Below are positions 1 to 6,486 of a stretch of DNA of 7,978 bases, piece after piece; within the stretch, counting starts at the first letter, position 1; each line of letters opens with the position of its first letter. The DNA is from JBBPYA01 sp038200385 (GTDB taxonomy: Bacteria; Actinomycetota; Actinomycetes; Mycobacteriales; Geodermatophilaceae). The stretch covers positions 1-7,978 of the forward strand of contig JBBPYA010000082.1 of the NCBI GenBank assembly GCA_038200385.1, given 5' to 3'. The translations under genes and the position numbers were made by a program. The notes under the pieces are model-generated. The model saw only the letters and a list, made by a program, of their open reading frames with translations. It did not search any database and was not told where the DNA came from.

Positions 1-945
1 GAGGGCCTGACGGTCATCTTCATCTCGCACAAGCTCGACGAGGTACGCCGGGTGGCGGACGCGATCACGGTGATCCGTCGCGGTACCACGGTCGGGACGG
101 CCGACCCGGATTCGGTCACCGCCCAGGAGCTCGCCGAGATGATGGTGGGCAGCGAGCTGCCCACCCCGGAGACCCGCGACTCCACGGTGACCGACGACGT
201 CGTCCTCGACGTCGACGGGATCACCGTCACGCTGCCCACGGGACGCCGGGTCGTCGACGCGGTGAGCTTCCGGGTCCGGCGCGGTGAGGTGGTCGGCATC
301 GCCGGGGTAGAGGGCAACGGGCAGGCCGAACTCGTCGAGGCGATCATGGGGCTGCAACCGTTGGCCGCCGGCCGGCTGCGCTTCGGCACCGAGGACGTGA
401 CCGGGTGGTCGACCCGCCGGCGCCGCGACAGCGGCGTCGGTTTCATCCCGGAGGACCGGCACCGGCAGGCGCTGCTGCTGGACGCCCCGCTGTGGGAGAA
501 CCGGATCCTGGGCAACCAGACCCGGCCGCCGGCGCTGAAGGGGCTGTTCATCGACCGGGCGGCCTCCCGGGCCGATACCCGCCGGATCATGCAGGAGTAC
601 GACGTCCGGGCCCCCGGACCCGACACGCTGGCGGTCGCACTGTCCGGCGGCAACCAGCAGAAGCTGATCGTCGGCCGGGAGATGAGCGGGAACCCCAAGC
701 TGCTGATCGCCGCGCATCCCACCCGGGGTGTCGACGTGGGCGCGCAGGCGGCGATCTGGGAGCTGCTCAAGCAGGCCCGCAGCGACGGGCTGGCGATCAT
801 CCTGATCTCGGCCGACCTCGACGAGCTGATCGGTCTGTCCGACACCCTGTACGTGATGTTCCGGGGCCGTCTCGTCGCGGAGCTGGAACCGACCGGAGTC
901 ACCCCCGAACAGCTCGGAACGCACATGACCGGCGCCGCGGCGTGA
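1..945 (+). CDS. Nucleoside ABC transporter ATP-binding protein, 3' part (NupO/YufO-like, double NBD)
   Basis: Energises uptake of nucleosides at the inner face of the membrane, with the two permeases downstream. The frame is open from base 1, so the gene begins before the window; 314 residues are visible of a family of roughly 500. The visible part starts near the end of the first NBD, whose H-loop reads FISHKLDEV (His at visible residue 10). A full second NBD follows: a degenerate Walker A, GVEGNGQ (residues 102-108), the signature LSGGNQQ (215-221), a Walker B region LLIAAHPTRG (234-243) and a switch region LISADLDEL. GVEGNGQ, LSGGNQQ and an AAxPTRG Walker B are typical of the second NBD of BMP-family nucleoside and RbsA-like sugar importers. 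The Walker B Glu position is His here (residue 239). Order ATPase-permease-permease-cdd-phosphorylase supports nucleosides over sugars. Family call is sure; exact substrate is inferred. Confidence 0.93.
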   Translation, partial: EGLTVIFISHKLDEVRRVADAITVIRRGTTVGTADPDSVTAQELAEMMVGSELPTPETRDSTVTDDVVLDVDGITVTLPTGRRVVDAVSFRVRRGEVVGIAGVEGNGQAELVEAIMGLQPLAAGRLRFGTEDVTGWSTRRRRDSGVGFIPEDRHRQALLLDAPLWENRILGNQTRPPALKGLFIDRAASRADTRRIMQEYDVRAPGPDTLAVALSGGNQQKLIVGREMSGNPKLLIAAHPTRGVDVGAQAAIWELLKQARSDGLAIILISADLDELIGLSDTLYVMFRGRLVAELEPTGVTPEQLGTHMTGAAA

Positions 946-1000
946 CGGGGCCGGACCGGCACCCGTCCGCACGGTCGACCGCACCGAGCGGGGGACCCGC

Positions 1001-2380
1001 GTGAGCGCGCTGCGCCGGGTCGGGCTGGCCCCGTTGGCCCCGGCTCTGGCCCTGGTCGTCGCGATGATCATCTCCGCCGGCGTGATCCTCGCGATCGGGG
1101 AGAACCCCCTCGTCGCGTTGCGCGGGCTGTTCGACTTCGGCGACAACGCCAAGAGCCAGATCCAGGCGGTCGCGGTGATCCTGAACCGCGCGATCCCGCT
1201 GTTCCTCGCCGGGCTCGCGGTGTCCATCGGCTTCCGGATGGGTCTGTTCAACATCGGCGTCGAGGGTCAGTACCGGCTGGCCACCATCATGGCCGCCTGG
1301 GTGGGCACGTCGGTGCTGCTGCCGCGGCCGCTGCAACTGCTGCTGATCGTCGTGGTGGCGATGGCCGTCGGCGCGATCTGGGCCGGCATCACCGGCATCC
1401 TGAAGGTGACCCGCGGGGTCAGCGAAGTGATCTCGACGATCATGTTGAACTTCATCGCCCTGGGGCTCGCCTCGTACCTGCTCACCGGGCCGTTCCGCGG
1501 GACGCCGCCGGGCTCGCTCACCGTCGCCACCAAGGACCTGCCCGAGTCGGGACGGCTGCCGAGCCTGAACGGCGTCCTGGTCGCGCTCGGGTTCGTCGAG
1601 CCCCGCTCGGACCTGCTCGGATTCCTGATCCCGGCCGCCGTCGTGGGCGTCGCGGTCGCGGTCCTGGTCAAGCGGACCCGCTTCGGCTTCGACCTCAAGG
1701 CCAGTGGCCTCAACCCCACCGCCGCGACCACCAGCGGGGTCAACGCCAGGGCCATGGTGGTCAAGGCGATGCTGCTCTCCGGCGCGCTGGCCGGGCTGAT
1801 CGGACTGCCTGACCTGCTCGGCGACACCTACCACTACGGCAGCGAGTTCACCTCCGGGCTGGGCTTCCTCGGCATCGCGGTGGCCCTGCTCGGCCGCAAC
1901 AACCCCTCGGGTATCGCCCTGGGGGCACTGCTGTTCGGGTTCCTGGACCGGGCCGCGCTGTCCCTGCAGTTCGCCGGGATCCCGTCGCAGGTCGTGACGA
2001 TCATCCAGGGGACCATCGTGCTGGCGGTCGTCATCGCCAACGAGGTGTCCGGGCGGATCGCGATCCGGCAAGCTGAGCGCACCGGCGCCGGCGCGCTGAC
2101 CGCCGGGCCGGCGGCCGGCGACCAGGCCGCGGCGGTGGCGACATGGGCAGGCCCGCGGGAGCGTCGCGCTGCCCCCGCCGGCCCCGGCCCGCGCCGGCGC
2201 GCCCCCCAAGCGCGGCAAGGGAACCCGGCTGGCGCTGATCCTGCTGGCCGTGTTCGTCCTGCTCTCGCTGGTCCGGCTGATCGCCGCCCAACCGGCGCTG
2301 ACCTCCTCCAGCACGTTCTCGGCCATGCTGATCCTGGCGGTCCCGATCGGCATGGCCGGGCTCGGCGGACTGTTCGCTGA
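1001..2380 (+). CDS. Nucleoside ABC transporter permease 1 (NupP/YufP-like, BPD_transp_2), with an abnormal 3' end
   Basis: Membrane subunit of the nucleoside importer. Start is GTG at 1001, with a GGGGGA ribosome site at 990-995, 55 bp after the ATPase gene. Hydrophobic segments begin at residues 11-32, followed by a series to about residue 345. The motif MGLFNIGVEGQ (residues 80-90) is diagnostic for the first permease of BMP-type nucleoside importers. The recognisable permease ends around residues 348-360 (EVSGRIAIRQAER), near base 2080. After that the frame has no stop until 2380, and residues from about 380 on are Arg/Pro/Gly-rich and look like an out-of-frame reading of permease 2. The usual family length is about 350-380 residues, so the natural end is probably before about 2240. 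The end given is the literal stop. If one base is missing from a C-run at 2172-2176 or 2202-2207, the stop would be TGA 2236-2238. Family call is sure; the 3' boundary is not. Confidence 0.88.
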   Translation: MSALRRVGLAPLAPALALVVAMIISAGVILAIGENPLVALRGLFDFGDNAKSQIQAVAVILNRAIPLFLAGLAVSIGFRMGLFNIGVEGQYRLATIMAAWVGTSVLLPRPLQLLLIVVVAMAVGAIWAGITGILKVTRGVSEVISTIMLNFIALGLASYLLTGPFRGTPPGSLTVATKDLPESGRLPSLNGVLVALGFVEPRSDLLGFLIPAAVVGVAVAVLVKRTRFGFDLKASGLNPTAATTSGVNARAMVVKAMLLSGALAGLIGLPDLLGDTYHYGSEFTSGLGFLGIAVALLGRNNPSGIALGALLFGFLDRAALSLQFAGIPSQVVTIIQGTIVLAVVIANEVSGRIAIRQAERTGAGALTAGPAAGDQAAAVATWAGPRERRAAPAGPGPRRRAPQARQGNPAGADPAGRVRPALAGPADRRPTGADLLQHVLGHADPGGPDRHGRARRTVR

Positions 2381-3425
2381 ACGCGCCGGCGTGGTCAACA
2401 TCGGCCTGGAAGGCATGATGGTCCTCGGGACCTGGGGCGCCGGGTGGGCCGGCTACCAGTGGGGCCCGTTCGCGGCCGTCGTTGCCGCCGCCGTCTTCGG
2501 AGCGCTGGGCGGCCTGCTGCACGCGGTGGCCACCGTGACCTTCGGCGTCGACCACATCGTCAGCGGGGTGGCGATCAACATCCTCGCCGACGGCGTGGCA
2601 CGGTTCCTGTCCGAGGTGTTCTACACCGGCAACCCGGCCGGCGGCGGGGTGACCCAGTCGCCGCCGCTGAAGGGCAATGCGCCGACCCTCTCGCTGCCGG
2701 TGCTGTCCTCCGGACCGGACCTGCTGGGCAGCCTGGAGCGCAAGCACTGGTTCCTGCTCTCCGACGCGGCAGGGATCCTGCGTGGGGTGACGAGCTCGAT
2801 CAACATCTTCGTGATCTTCGCCGTCCTGCTGCTCCCGTTCTCCTGGTGGCTGCTGTGGCGTACGCCGTTCGGCCTGCGGCTGCGTGCGTGCGGGGAGAAC
2901 CCCTGGGCGGCGGACTCTCTCGGGGTCCCGGTGTACCGGATGAAGTACTACGCCCTGCTGATCTCCGGTGCGATGGCCGGGATCGGCGGCTCGCTGCTCG
3001 TCTTCGTCGCGAACATCTACCGCGAGGGCCAGACCGGGGGGCGCGGGTTCATCGGGCTGGCCGCGATGATCTTCGGGAACTGGAGACCCGGCGGCCTGGC
3101 CGCCGGTGCCGGCCTGTTCGGGTACGCCGACGCGCTGCAGCTGCGCAGCAAGACAGCCGTGGTCGGGTTGCTGCTGCTCGTCGCGATCGTGCTCGCCGCG
3201 GTCACCGTCTGGCAGGCCCGGCAGGGCAAGTTCATCCAGGCCGGCATCGCCGCGGTGTTCGGCGCCGGCTCGTTCGTGCTGTGGCTGGTCGTCGACCGGC
3301 TGCCCGACGCGTTCGTCTTCTTCACCCCGCACCTGACCACCCTGCTGGTGCTGTCCCTGGCCTCCCAGCGGCTGCGGATGCCCGCGGCCGACGGCATGCG
3401 ATATCGCCGCGGTGAGGACAAGTGA
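2250..3425 (+). CDS. Nucleoside ABC transporter permease 2 (NupQ/YufQ-like, BPD_transp_2), N-terminus uncertain
   Basis: Second membrane subunit, expected to pair with permease 1. The motif ERAGVVNIGLEGMMVLG (residues 44-60 from the GTG at 2250) is diagnostic for the second permease of BMP-type nucleoside importers. Several hydrophobic helices follow, and a GENPWAADSLGV segment lies in the cytoplasmic loop region, as in relatives. The GTG at 2250 is the first standard start in frame, but it is a poor one: it has no purine-rich site in front and falls inside the first helix. In the same frame upstream, a basic stretch PPKRGKGTR and then LALILLAV read as a natural N-terminus. That frame is open back to a TGA at 2097 with no ATG, GTG or TTG between. 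The true start is therefore probably in another frame with an indel, best candidate ATG 2143. The stop overlaps the deaminase start (GTGA, 3422-3425). Confidence 0.88.
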   Translation: MFVLLSLVRLIAAQPALTSSSTFSAMLILAVPIGMAGLGGLFAERAGVVNIGLEGMMVLGTWGAGWAGYQWGPFAAVVAAAVFGALGGLLHAVATVTFGVDHIVSGVAINILADGVARFLSEVFYTGNPAGGGVTQSPPLKGNAPTLSLPVLSSGPDLLGSLERKHWFLLSDAAGILRGVTSSINIFVIFAVLLLPFSWWLLWRTPFGLRLRACGENPWAADSLGVPVYRMKYYALLISGAMAGIGGSLLVFVANIYREGQTGGRGFIGLAAMIFGNWRPGGLAAGAGLFGYADALQLRSKTAVVGLLLLVAIVLAAVTVWQARQGKFIQAGIAAVFGAGSFVLWLVVDRLPDAFVFFTPHLTTLLVLSLASQRLRMPAADGMRYRRGEDK

Positions 3426-3865
3426 GCGGTCCCGTCGACTGGGCGCAGCTGCGGGCCGCCGCCCGGACGGCGATGGGTCACGCCTACGCGCCGTACTCCG
3501 ACTTCCCGGTCGGGGTGGCCGCGCTGGTCGACGACGGGCGCACGGTGGTCGGCTGCAACGTGGAGAACGCCTCCTACGGCCTGGGTCTGTGCGCGGAGTG
3601 CGGCCTGGTGTCCGCGTTGCACAGCTCCGGCGGAGGCCGTCTCGTCGCGGTCGCGTGCGTGGACGGTGCGGGCGAGCCGCTGATGCCGTGCGGACGTTGC
3701 CGCCAGCTGCTGTGGGAGCACGGCGGGGCCGGGCTGCTGGTGGACTCCCCCGACGGGCCGCGGCCGATGAGCGAGCTGCTGCCGGCCGCGTTCGACGCCG
3801 GTGACCTGCACCCCGCGTCCGCCGCCGGTACTGCCGACCCGCCGGGAGAGAGGCAGCAGCCGTGA
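3422..3865 (+). CDS. cdd: Cytidine deaminase (tetrameric, zinc-dependent)
   Basis: Hydrolytic deamination of cytidine and deoxycytidine to uridine and deoxyuridine in the cytosol. The 147-residue protein has all the key elements: a substrate-binding N-terminal segment YAPYSDFPVGVAA (22-34) and GCNVENASYG (44-53); the zinc and catalytic motif CAEC (57-60, Cys57 ligand and Glu59 proton shuttle); and PCGRC (89-93, Cys90 and Cys93 ligands). A Cys rather than His as first ligand marks the small tetrameric class. CAEC in place of the CAER of the Bacillus enzyme is what I recall for the mycobacterial one. The last 20 or so residues are a low-complexity tail. The GTG start overlaps the permease 2 stop (GTGA), with GAGGA at 3414-3418 in front. 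The gene is coupled in turn by another GTGA to the phosphorylase. Its place directly after the importer fits scavenging of imported cytidine. Confidence 0.96.
   Translation: MSGPVDWAQLRAAARTAMGHAYAPYSDFPVGVAALVDDGRTVVGCNVENASYGLGLCAECGLVSALHSSGGGRLVAVACVDGAGEPLMPCGRCRQLLWEHGGAGLLVDSPDGPRPMSELLPAAFDAGDLHPASAAGTADPPGERQQP
3844..3853 (+). promoter_or_regulatory. Ribosome binding site of the phosphorylase gene
   Basis: A purine run GGGAGAGAGG lies inside the end of cdd, with 8 bases between it and the GTG at 3862. It supports that GTG as the start and shows that the phosphorylase has its own ribosome site despite the 4-base overlap. Confidence 0.6.
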
Positions 3866-5157
3866 CCGGCCGGGACGCGGCGGCGTTCGACGCGGTGGAC
3901 GTCATCCGGACCAAGCGGGACGGCGCCCGGTTGGCCGACGAGCAGATCGACTGGGTGATCGACGCCTACACCCGCCGGGACATCCCCGACGAGCAGATGT
4001 CGGCGCTGCTGATGGCGATCTTCCTGCGCGGGATGCATCCGGCCGAGCTGGCCCGGTGGACCGCGGCGATGATCGACTCCGGCGTCCGGATAGACCTGTC
4101 CGGCGTGGACCGGCCCACCGTGGACAAGCACTCCACCGGCGGTGTCGGGGACAAGATCACGCTGCCGCTGGCGCCGCTGGTGGCCGCGTGCGGCGCCGCC
4201 GTACCCCAGCTGTCCGGTCGCGGCCTGGGCCACACCGGCGGCACCCTGGACAAGCTGGAGTCGATCCCCGGCTGGACCGCGACGGTTCGCCATGCCGACT
4301 ACCTGGCGCAGCTGCGCGAGGTGGGCGCCGTGGTGTGCGCGGCCGGGGACGACCTGGCGCCCGCCGACCGGCTGCTGTACGCGCTGCGCGACGTCACGGC
4401 CACCGTCGAGTCGATCCCGCTGATCGCCTCCTCGATCATGAGCAAGAAGATCGCCGAGGGTGCCGACGCGCTCGTCCTCGACGTGAAGGTGGGTTCCGGG
4501 GCGTTCATGAAGGACGTCGAGTCGGCGCGGGCGCTGGCCGAGACGATGGTCGGCCTCGGGGCCGCACACGGCGTACGCACGGTTGCGCTGCTCACCGCGA
4601 TGGACGTGCCGCTGGGCCGCACGGCGGGCAACGCCCTGGAGGTCGCGGAGTCCCTCGAGGTGCTCGCCGGTGGCGGTCCGGCCGACGTCGTGGAGCTGAC
4701 CGTGACGCTGGCGCGGGAGATGCTCGACGCGGCCGGCCTGCCCGACGCCGATCCGGCGGCGGCGCTGGCCGACGGGCGGGCAATGGACCGCTGGCGGGCC
4801 ATGATCGCAGCGCAAGGTGGGGACCCCGACGCGGCACTGCCGACCGCCCCCGAAACCCACGTCGTCCTGGCCGAGGACTCCGGCGAGGTGAGCGGCCTGG
4901 ACGCCTACGCCGTCGGCGTCGCCGCCTGGCGGCTGGGCGCCGGGCGGGCCCGCAAGGAGGATCCGGTCTCGGCGGTGGCCGGCGTCGTAGTCCGGGCCCG
5001 GCCCGGTGAGCGGGTCGAGGTCGGTGCGCCGTTGCTGGAGCTGCACACCGACGACCCGGCCCGGATCCCCCGGGCGCTGGCCGCGCTTGAGGGTGCGGTC
5101 ACGATCGGCGGTACGCATGAGGCGCTGCCGCTGGTCATCGACCGGATCGGAGCCTGA
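3862..5157 (+). CDS. deoA: Thymidine / pyrimidine-nucleoside phosphorylase
   Basis: Cytosolic phosphorolysis of thymidine or (deoxy)uridine to base plus (deoxy)ribose-1-phosphate. At 431 residues it is the normal length for the family (about 430-440). It has an N-terminal helical domain (about 1-65), an alpha/beta phosphorylase domain with the phosphate-binding KHSTGGVGD (89-97) and the family signature SGRGLGHTGGTLDKLE (118-133), and a PYNP C-terminal domain (about 340-425). Catalytic and base-binding residues line up with E. coli thymidine phosphorylase: His90, Arg176 in YALRD, Ser191, and Lys195 in SSIMSKK; DVKVGSGAFMK (207-217) is also present. The sequence resembles both DeoA and Pdp, so strict thymidine versus broad pyrimidine specificity cannot be settled here. 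Coming right after cdd, it would use the uridine and deoxyuridine that cdd makes. The GTG start overlaps the cdd stop. Confidence 0.95.
   Translation: MTGRDAAAFDAVDVIRTKRDGARLADEQIDWVIDAYTRRDIPDEQMSALLMAIFLRGMHPAELARWTAAMIDSGVRIDLSGVDRPTVDKHSTGGVGDKITLPLAPLVAACGAAVPQLSGRGLGHTGGTLDKLESIPGWTATVRHADYLAQLREVGAVVCAAGDDLAPADRLLYALRDVTATVESIPLIASSIMSKKIAEGADALVLDVKVGSGAFMKDVESARALAETMVGLGAAHGVRTVALLTAMDVPLGRTAGNALEVAESLEVLAGGGPADVVELTVTLAREMLDAAGLPDADPAAALADGRAMDRWRAMIAAQGGDPDAALPTAPETHVVLAEDSGEVSGLDAYAVGVAAWRLGAGRARKEDPVSAVAGVVVRARPGERVEVGAPLLELHTDDPARIPRALAALEGAVTIGGTHEALPLVIDRIGA
5149..5152 (+). promoter_or_regulatory. Ribosome binding site of the cupin gene
   Basis: GGAG within the last codons of the phosphorylase gene, 7 bases before the ATG at 5160. 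It fixes the cupin start and implies translation from the same mRNA. Confidence 0.5.
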
Positions 5158-5159
5158 GG

Positions 5160-5516
5160 ATGCCGGAGTTCATCGCCGCACCGACCCGCGTCCCCGTACC
5201 GGGCGGCAAGCGCATCGACGAGTACGTCGGCCGGGTCAACTCCGGCACCGAGGCGCTGTCGGTCGCGCACATGCAGGCACCCGGAGGCTGGCAGGAGCCG
5301 GCCCAGACCCCGACGTTCGACGAGATCACCCTCGTGCTGCGCGGAGTGGTCCGGGTCGAGCACGACGGCAGGCACACCGATGTCGCCGCCGGCCAGGCCG
5401 TCATCACCCACGCCGGGGAGACTGTCCGGTACACCACGCCCACCGCGGACGGGGCGGAGTACGTCGCGATCTGCGTCCCGGCGTTCTCCCCGGACCTGGC
5501 CGCCCGCGCCGACTGA
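5160..5516 (+). CDS. Small single-domain cupin protein, function unknown
   Basis: A 118-residue protein starting at ATG 5160, only 2 bases after the phosphorylase stop, so almost surely in the same operon. No signal peptide or membrane helix is seen, so it should be cytosolic. The middle fits a cupin barrel: motif 1 is recognisable from Glu55, six residues, then Gly62 (DEITLVLRG), and motif 2 from GQAVITHAGETVRY (78-91). The metal-binding pattern is degraded. The HxH of motif 1 falls on Gln/Thr/Pro (around 48-52), and the closing His of motif 2 falls on Val89. His84 sits where a Pro is usual. A typical 3-His/1-Glu metal site is therefore not present. The C-terminal AEYVAICVPAFSP is reminiscent of EutQ-like or generic stand-alone cupins. 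The reaction, if any, is unknown; it may act on a sugar-phosphate product or as a binding protein, but that is speculation from position. Confidence 0.82.
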   Translation: MPEFIAAPTRVPVPGGKRIDEYVGRVNSGTEALSVAHMQAPGGWQEPAQTPTFDEITLVLRGVVRVEHDGRHTDVAAGQAVITHAGETVRYTTPTADGAEYVAICVPAFSPDLAARAD

Positions 5517-5540
5517 CCGACCGGTCCCCACGCCGGCCCG

Positions 5541-5564
5541 TGGTCCCCGGCCGCGCCGGGTCCA
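5541..5564 (+). terminator. Possible intrinsic-type hairpin after the cupin gene
   Basis: CCCGGC (5546-5551) and GCCGGG (5555-5560) form a perfect 6-bp stem with a 3-base loop. It is extended past a small internal loop by TGG (5541-5543) and CCA (5562-5564). It lies 25 bp after the cupin stop, where an operon end is expected. There is no T-run, which is common for actinobacterial terminators but also makes the call weak in such GC-rich DNA. Confidence 0.35.
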
Positions 5565-5621
5565 CCGATCGACGGACCGGACCGTGGACGGACGACGGTC
5601 CCGCCGCCGGGCACCGCAGGA

Positions 5622-5627
5622 CATGCT
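5622..5627 (+). promoter_or_regulatory. Weak candidate -10 box for leaderless transcription of the exporter ATPase
   Basis: CATGCT, followed by 7 bases and then the ATG at 5635, has the spacing of an actinobacterial -10 element with transcription starting at the A of the start codon. It keeps the important second-position A and final T. I see no convincing -35 box. The lack of a well-spaced ribosome site for either ATG (5623 or 5635) is indirect support. Confidence 0.22.
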
Positions 5628-5634
5628 TGGCCGC

Positions 5635-6486
5635 ATGACAACGCAGCGCAGCGCGGTCGTCGTACGCGGCCTGAACAAGCGCTACGGCGACCACCAGGCC
5701 GTCGCGGGCGTGGATCTGGACATCCGCGGCGGGGAGATCTTCGCCCTGCTCGGCCCGAACGGCGCGGGCAAGACCACGTGCGTGGAGATCCTGGAGGGCT
5801 ACCGGGACCGCGACAGCGGCGAGGTCAGCGTGCTGGGCGCGGACCCGGCCCGGGCCGACGCCCACTGGAAGGCGCGGATCGGGATCGTCCTGCAGTCCAC
5901 CAAGGACCTGTCCGAGCTGACCCCGGCCGAGGCGCTGGCCACCTGCGCGGCCTACTACCCGGCCCCCCGCCCGGTGGAGGAGGTCCTGGACCTGGTCGGG
6001 CTCACCGACAAGCGCAAGACCAGGTCCGACCAGCTCTCCGGTGGCCAGCGCCGCCGGCTGGACGTCGGGCTGGGGATCCTGGGCAACCCCGAACTGCTCT
6101 TCCTGGACGAGCCGACCACCGGCTTCGATCCCGAGGCGCGGCGCCAGTTCTGGGGACTGATCGACAGCCTGCGCGATCTCGGGACGACGATCCTGCTCAC
6201 CACGCACTACCTGGACGAGGCCGAGCGACTGGCCGACCGGGTGGGGGTGATCGCCGACGGCCGCATCGTCGCGGTGGACACCCCGGGCAACCTGGGCGGC
6301 CGGGGATCGGCGGAGGCGACGGTGTCGTGGCGGGGGCCGAACGGGCCCGAGCGCACCAGCACCGACGCCCCGACCAAGATCGTTCACGAACTCGCCGAGA
6401 GCTTCGGCGGCGAGATACCGGAGCTGGTGGTGTCCCGCCCCACCCTGGAAGACGTCTACCTGGACATGATCGGAGCGTCGAAGTGA
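5635..6486 (+). CDS. ABC-2 type exporter ATP-binding protein (DrrA/CcmA family)
   Basis: Cytosolic ATPase that should power the membrane subunit encoded next. It has 283 residues from ATG 5635. All motifs are intact: Walker A GPNGAGKTT (40-48), Q-loop Gln87, signature LSGGQ (134-138), Walker B LLFLDEP (154-160) with catalytic Glu159, and H-loop His191 in TTHYLDEA. The C-terminal segment ending RPTLEDVYLDMIG (268-280) is typical of DrrA/CcmA-like drug, antibiotic or lipid exporter ATPases. An in-frame ATG at 5623 would add MLGR; AGGA at 5618-5621 is too close to it (1 base) and rather far from 5635 (13 bases). I prefer 5635 because the candidate -10 box overlaps 5623. The stop overlaps the next start (GTGA, 6483-6486). 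The exported substrate cannot be read from the sequence. Confidence 0.93.
   Translation: MTTQRSAVVVRGLNKRYGDHQAVAGVDLDIRGGEIFALLGPNGAGKTTCVEILEGYRDRDSGEVSVLGADPARADAHWKARIGIVLQSTKDLSELTPAEALATCAAYYPAPRPVEEVLDLVGLTDKRKTRSDQLSGGQRRRLDVGLGILGNPELLFLDEPTTGFDPEARRQFWGLIDSLRDLGTTILLTTHYLDEAERLADRVGVIADGRIVAVDTPGNLGGRGSAEATVSWRGPNGPERTSTDAPTKIVHELAESFGGEIPELVVSRPTLEDVYLDMIGASK

Noticed and set aside
946..1000. A possible promoter in the 55-bp gap before permease 1
   Set aside because: No -10 or -35 like pair is seen, only a ribosome site. The gene is best read as transcribed with the ATPase.
1096..2903. The same CGGGGAGAACCCC string in both permease genes (about 1096 and 2891)
   Set aside because: It encodes a GENP tetrapeptide in each protein. 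The second copy is in the conserved loop and the first is probably chance, so it does not look like a regulatory repeat.
899..5118. Long minus-strand open frames opposite the permeases and salvage enzymes (899-2416, 2031-3914, 3574-5118)
   Set aside because: Their translations are rich in Gln, Asp, His, Arg and Gly with no domain motifs. They mirror the strong third-position GC of well-identified + strand genes.
5380..5634. Upstream extension of the exporter ATPase frame into the cupin gene
   Set aside because: The extension reads as Arg/Pro/Ser-rich shadow of the cupin gene and the gap. The ABC domain starts naturally at the ATG at 5635.
5778..6482. Upstream extension of the ABC-2 permease frame through the ATPase gene
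   Set aside because: It is low-complexity Arg/Gly/Pro sequence overlapping a certain gene. The GTG at 6483 has a proper ribosome site and a GTGA overlap.
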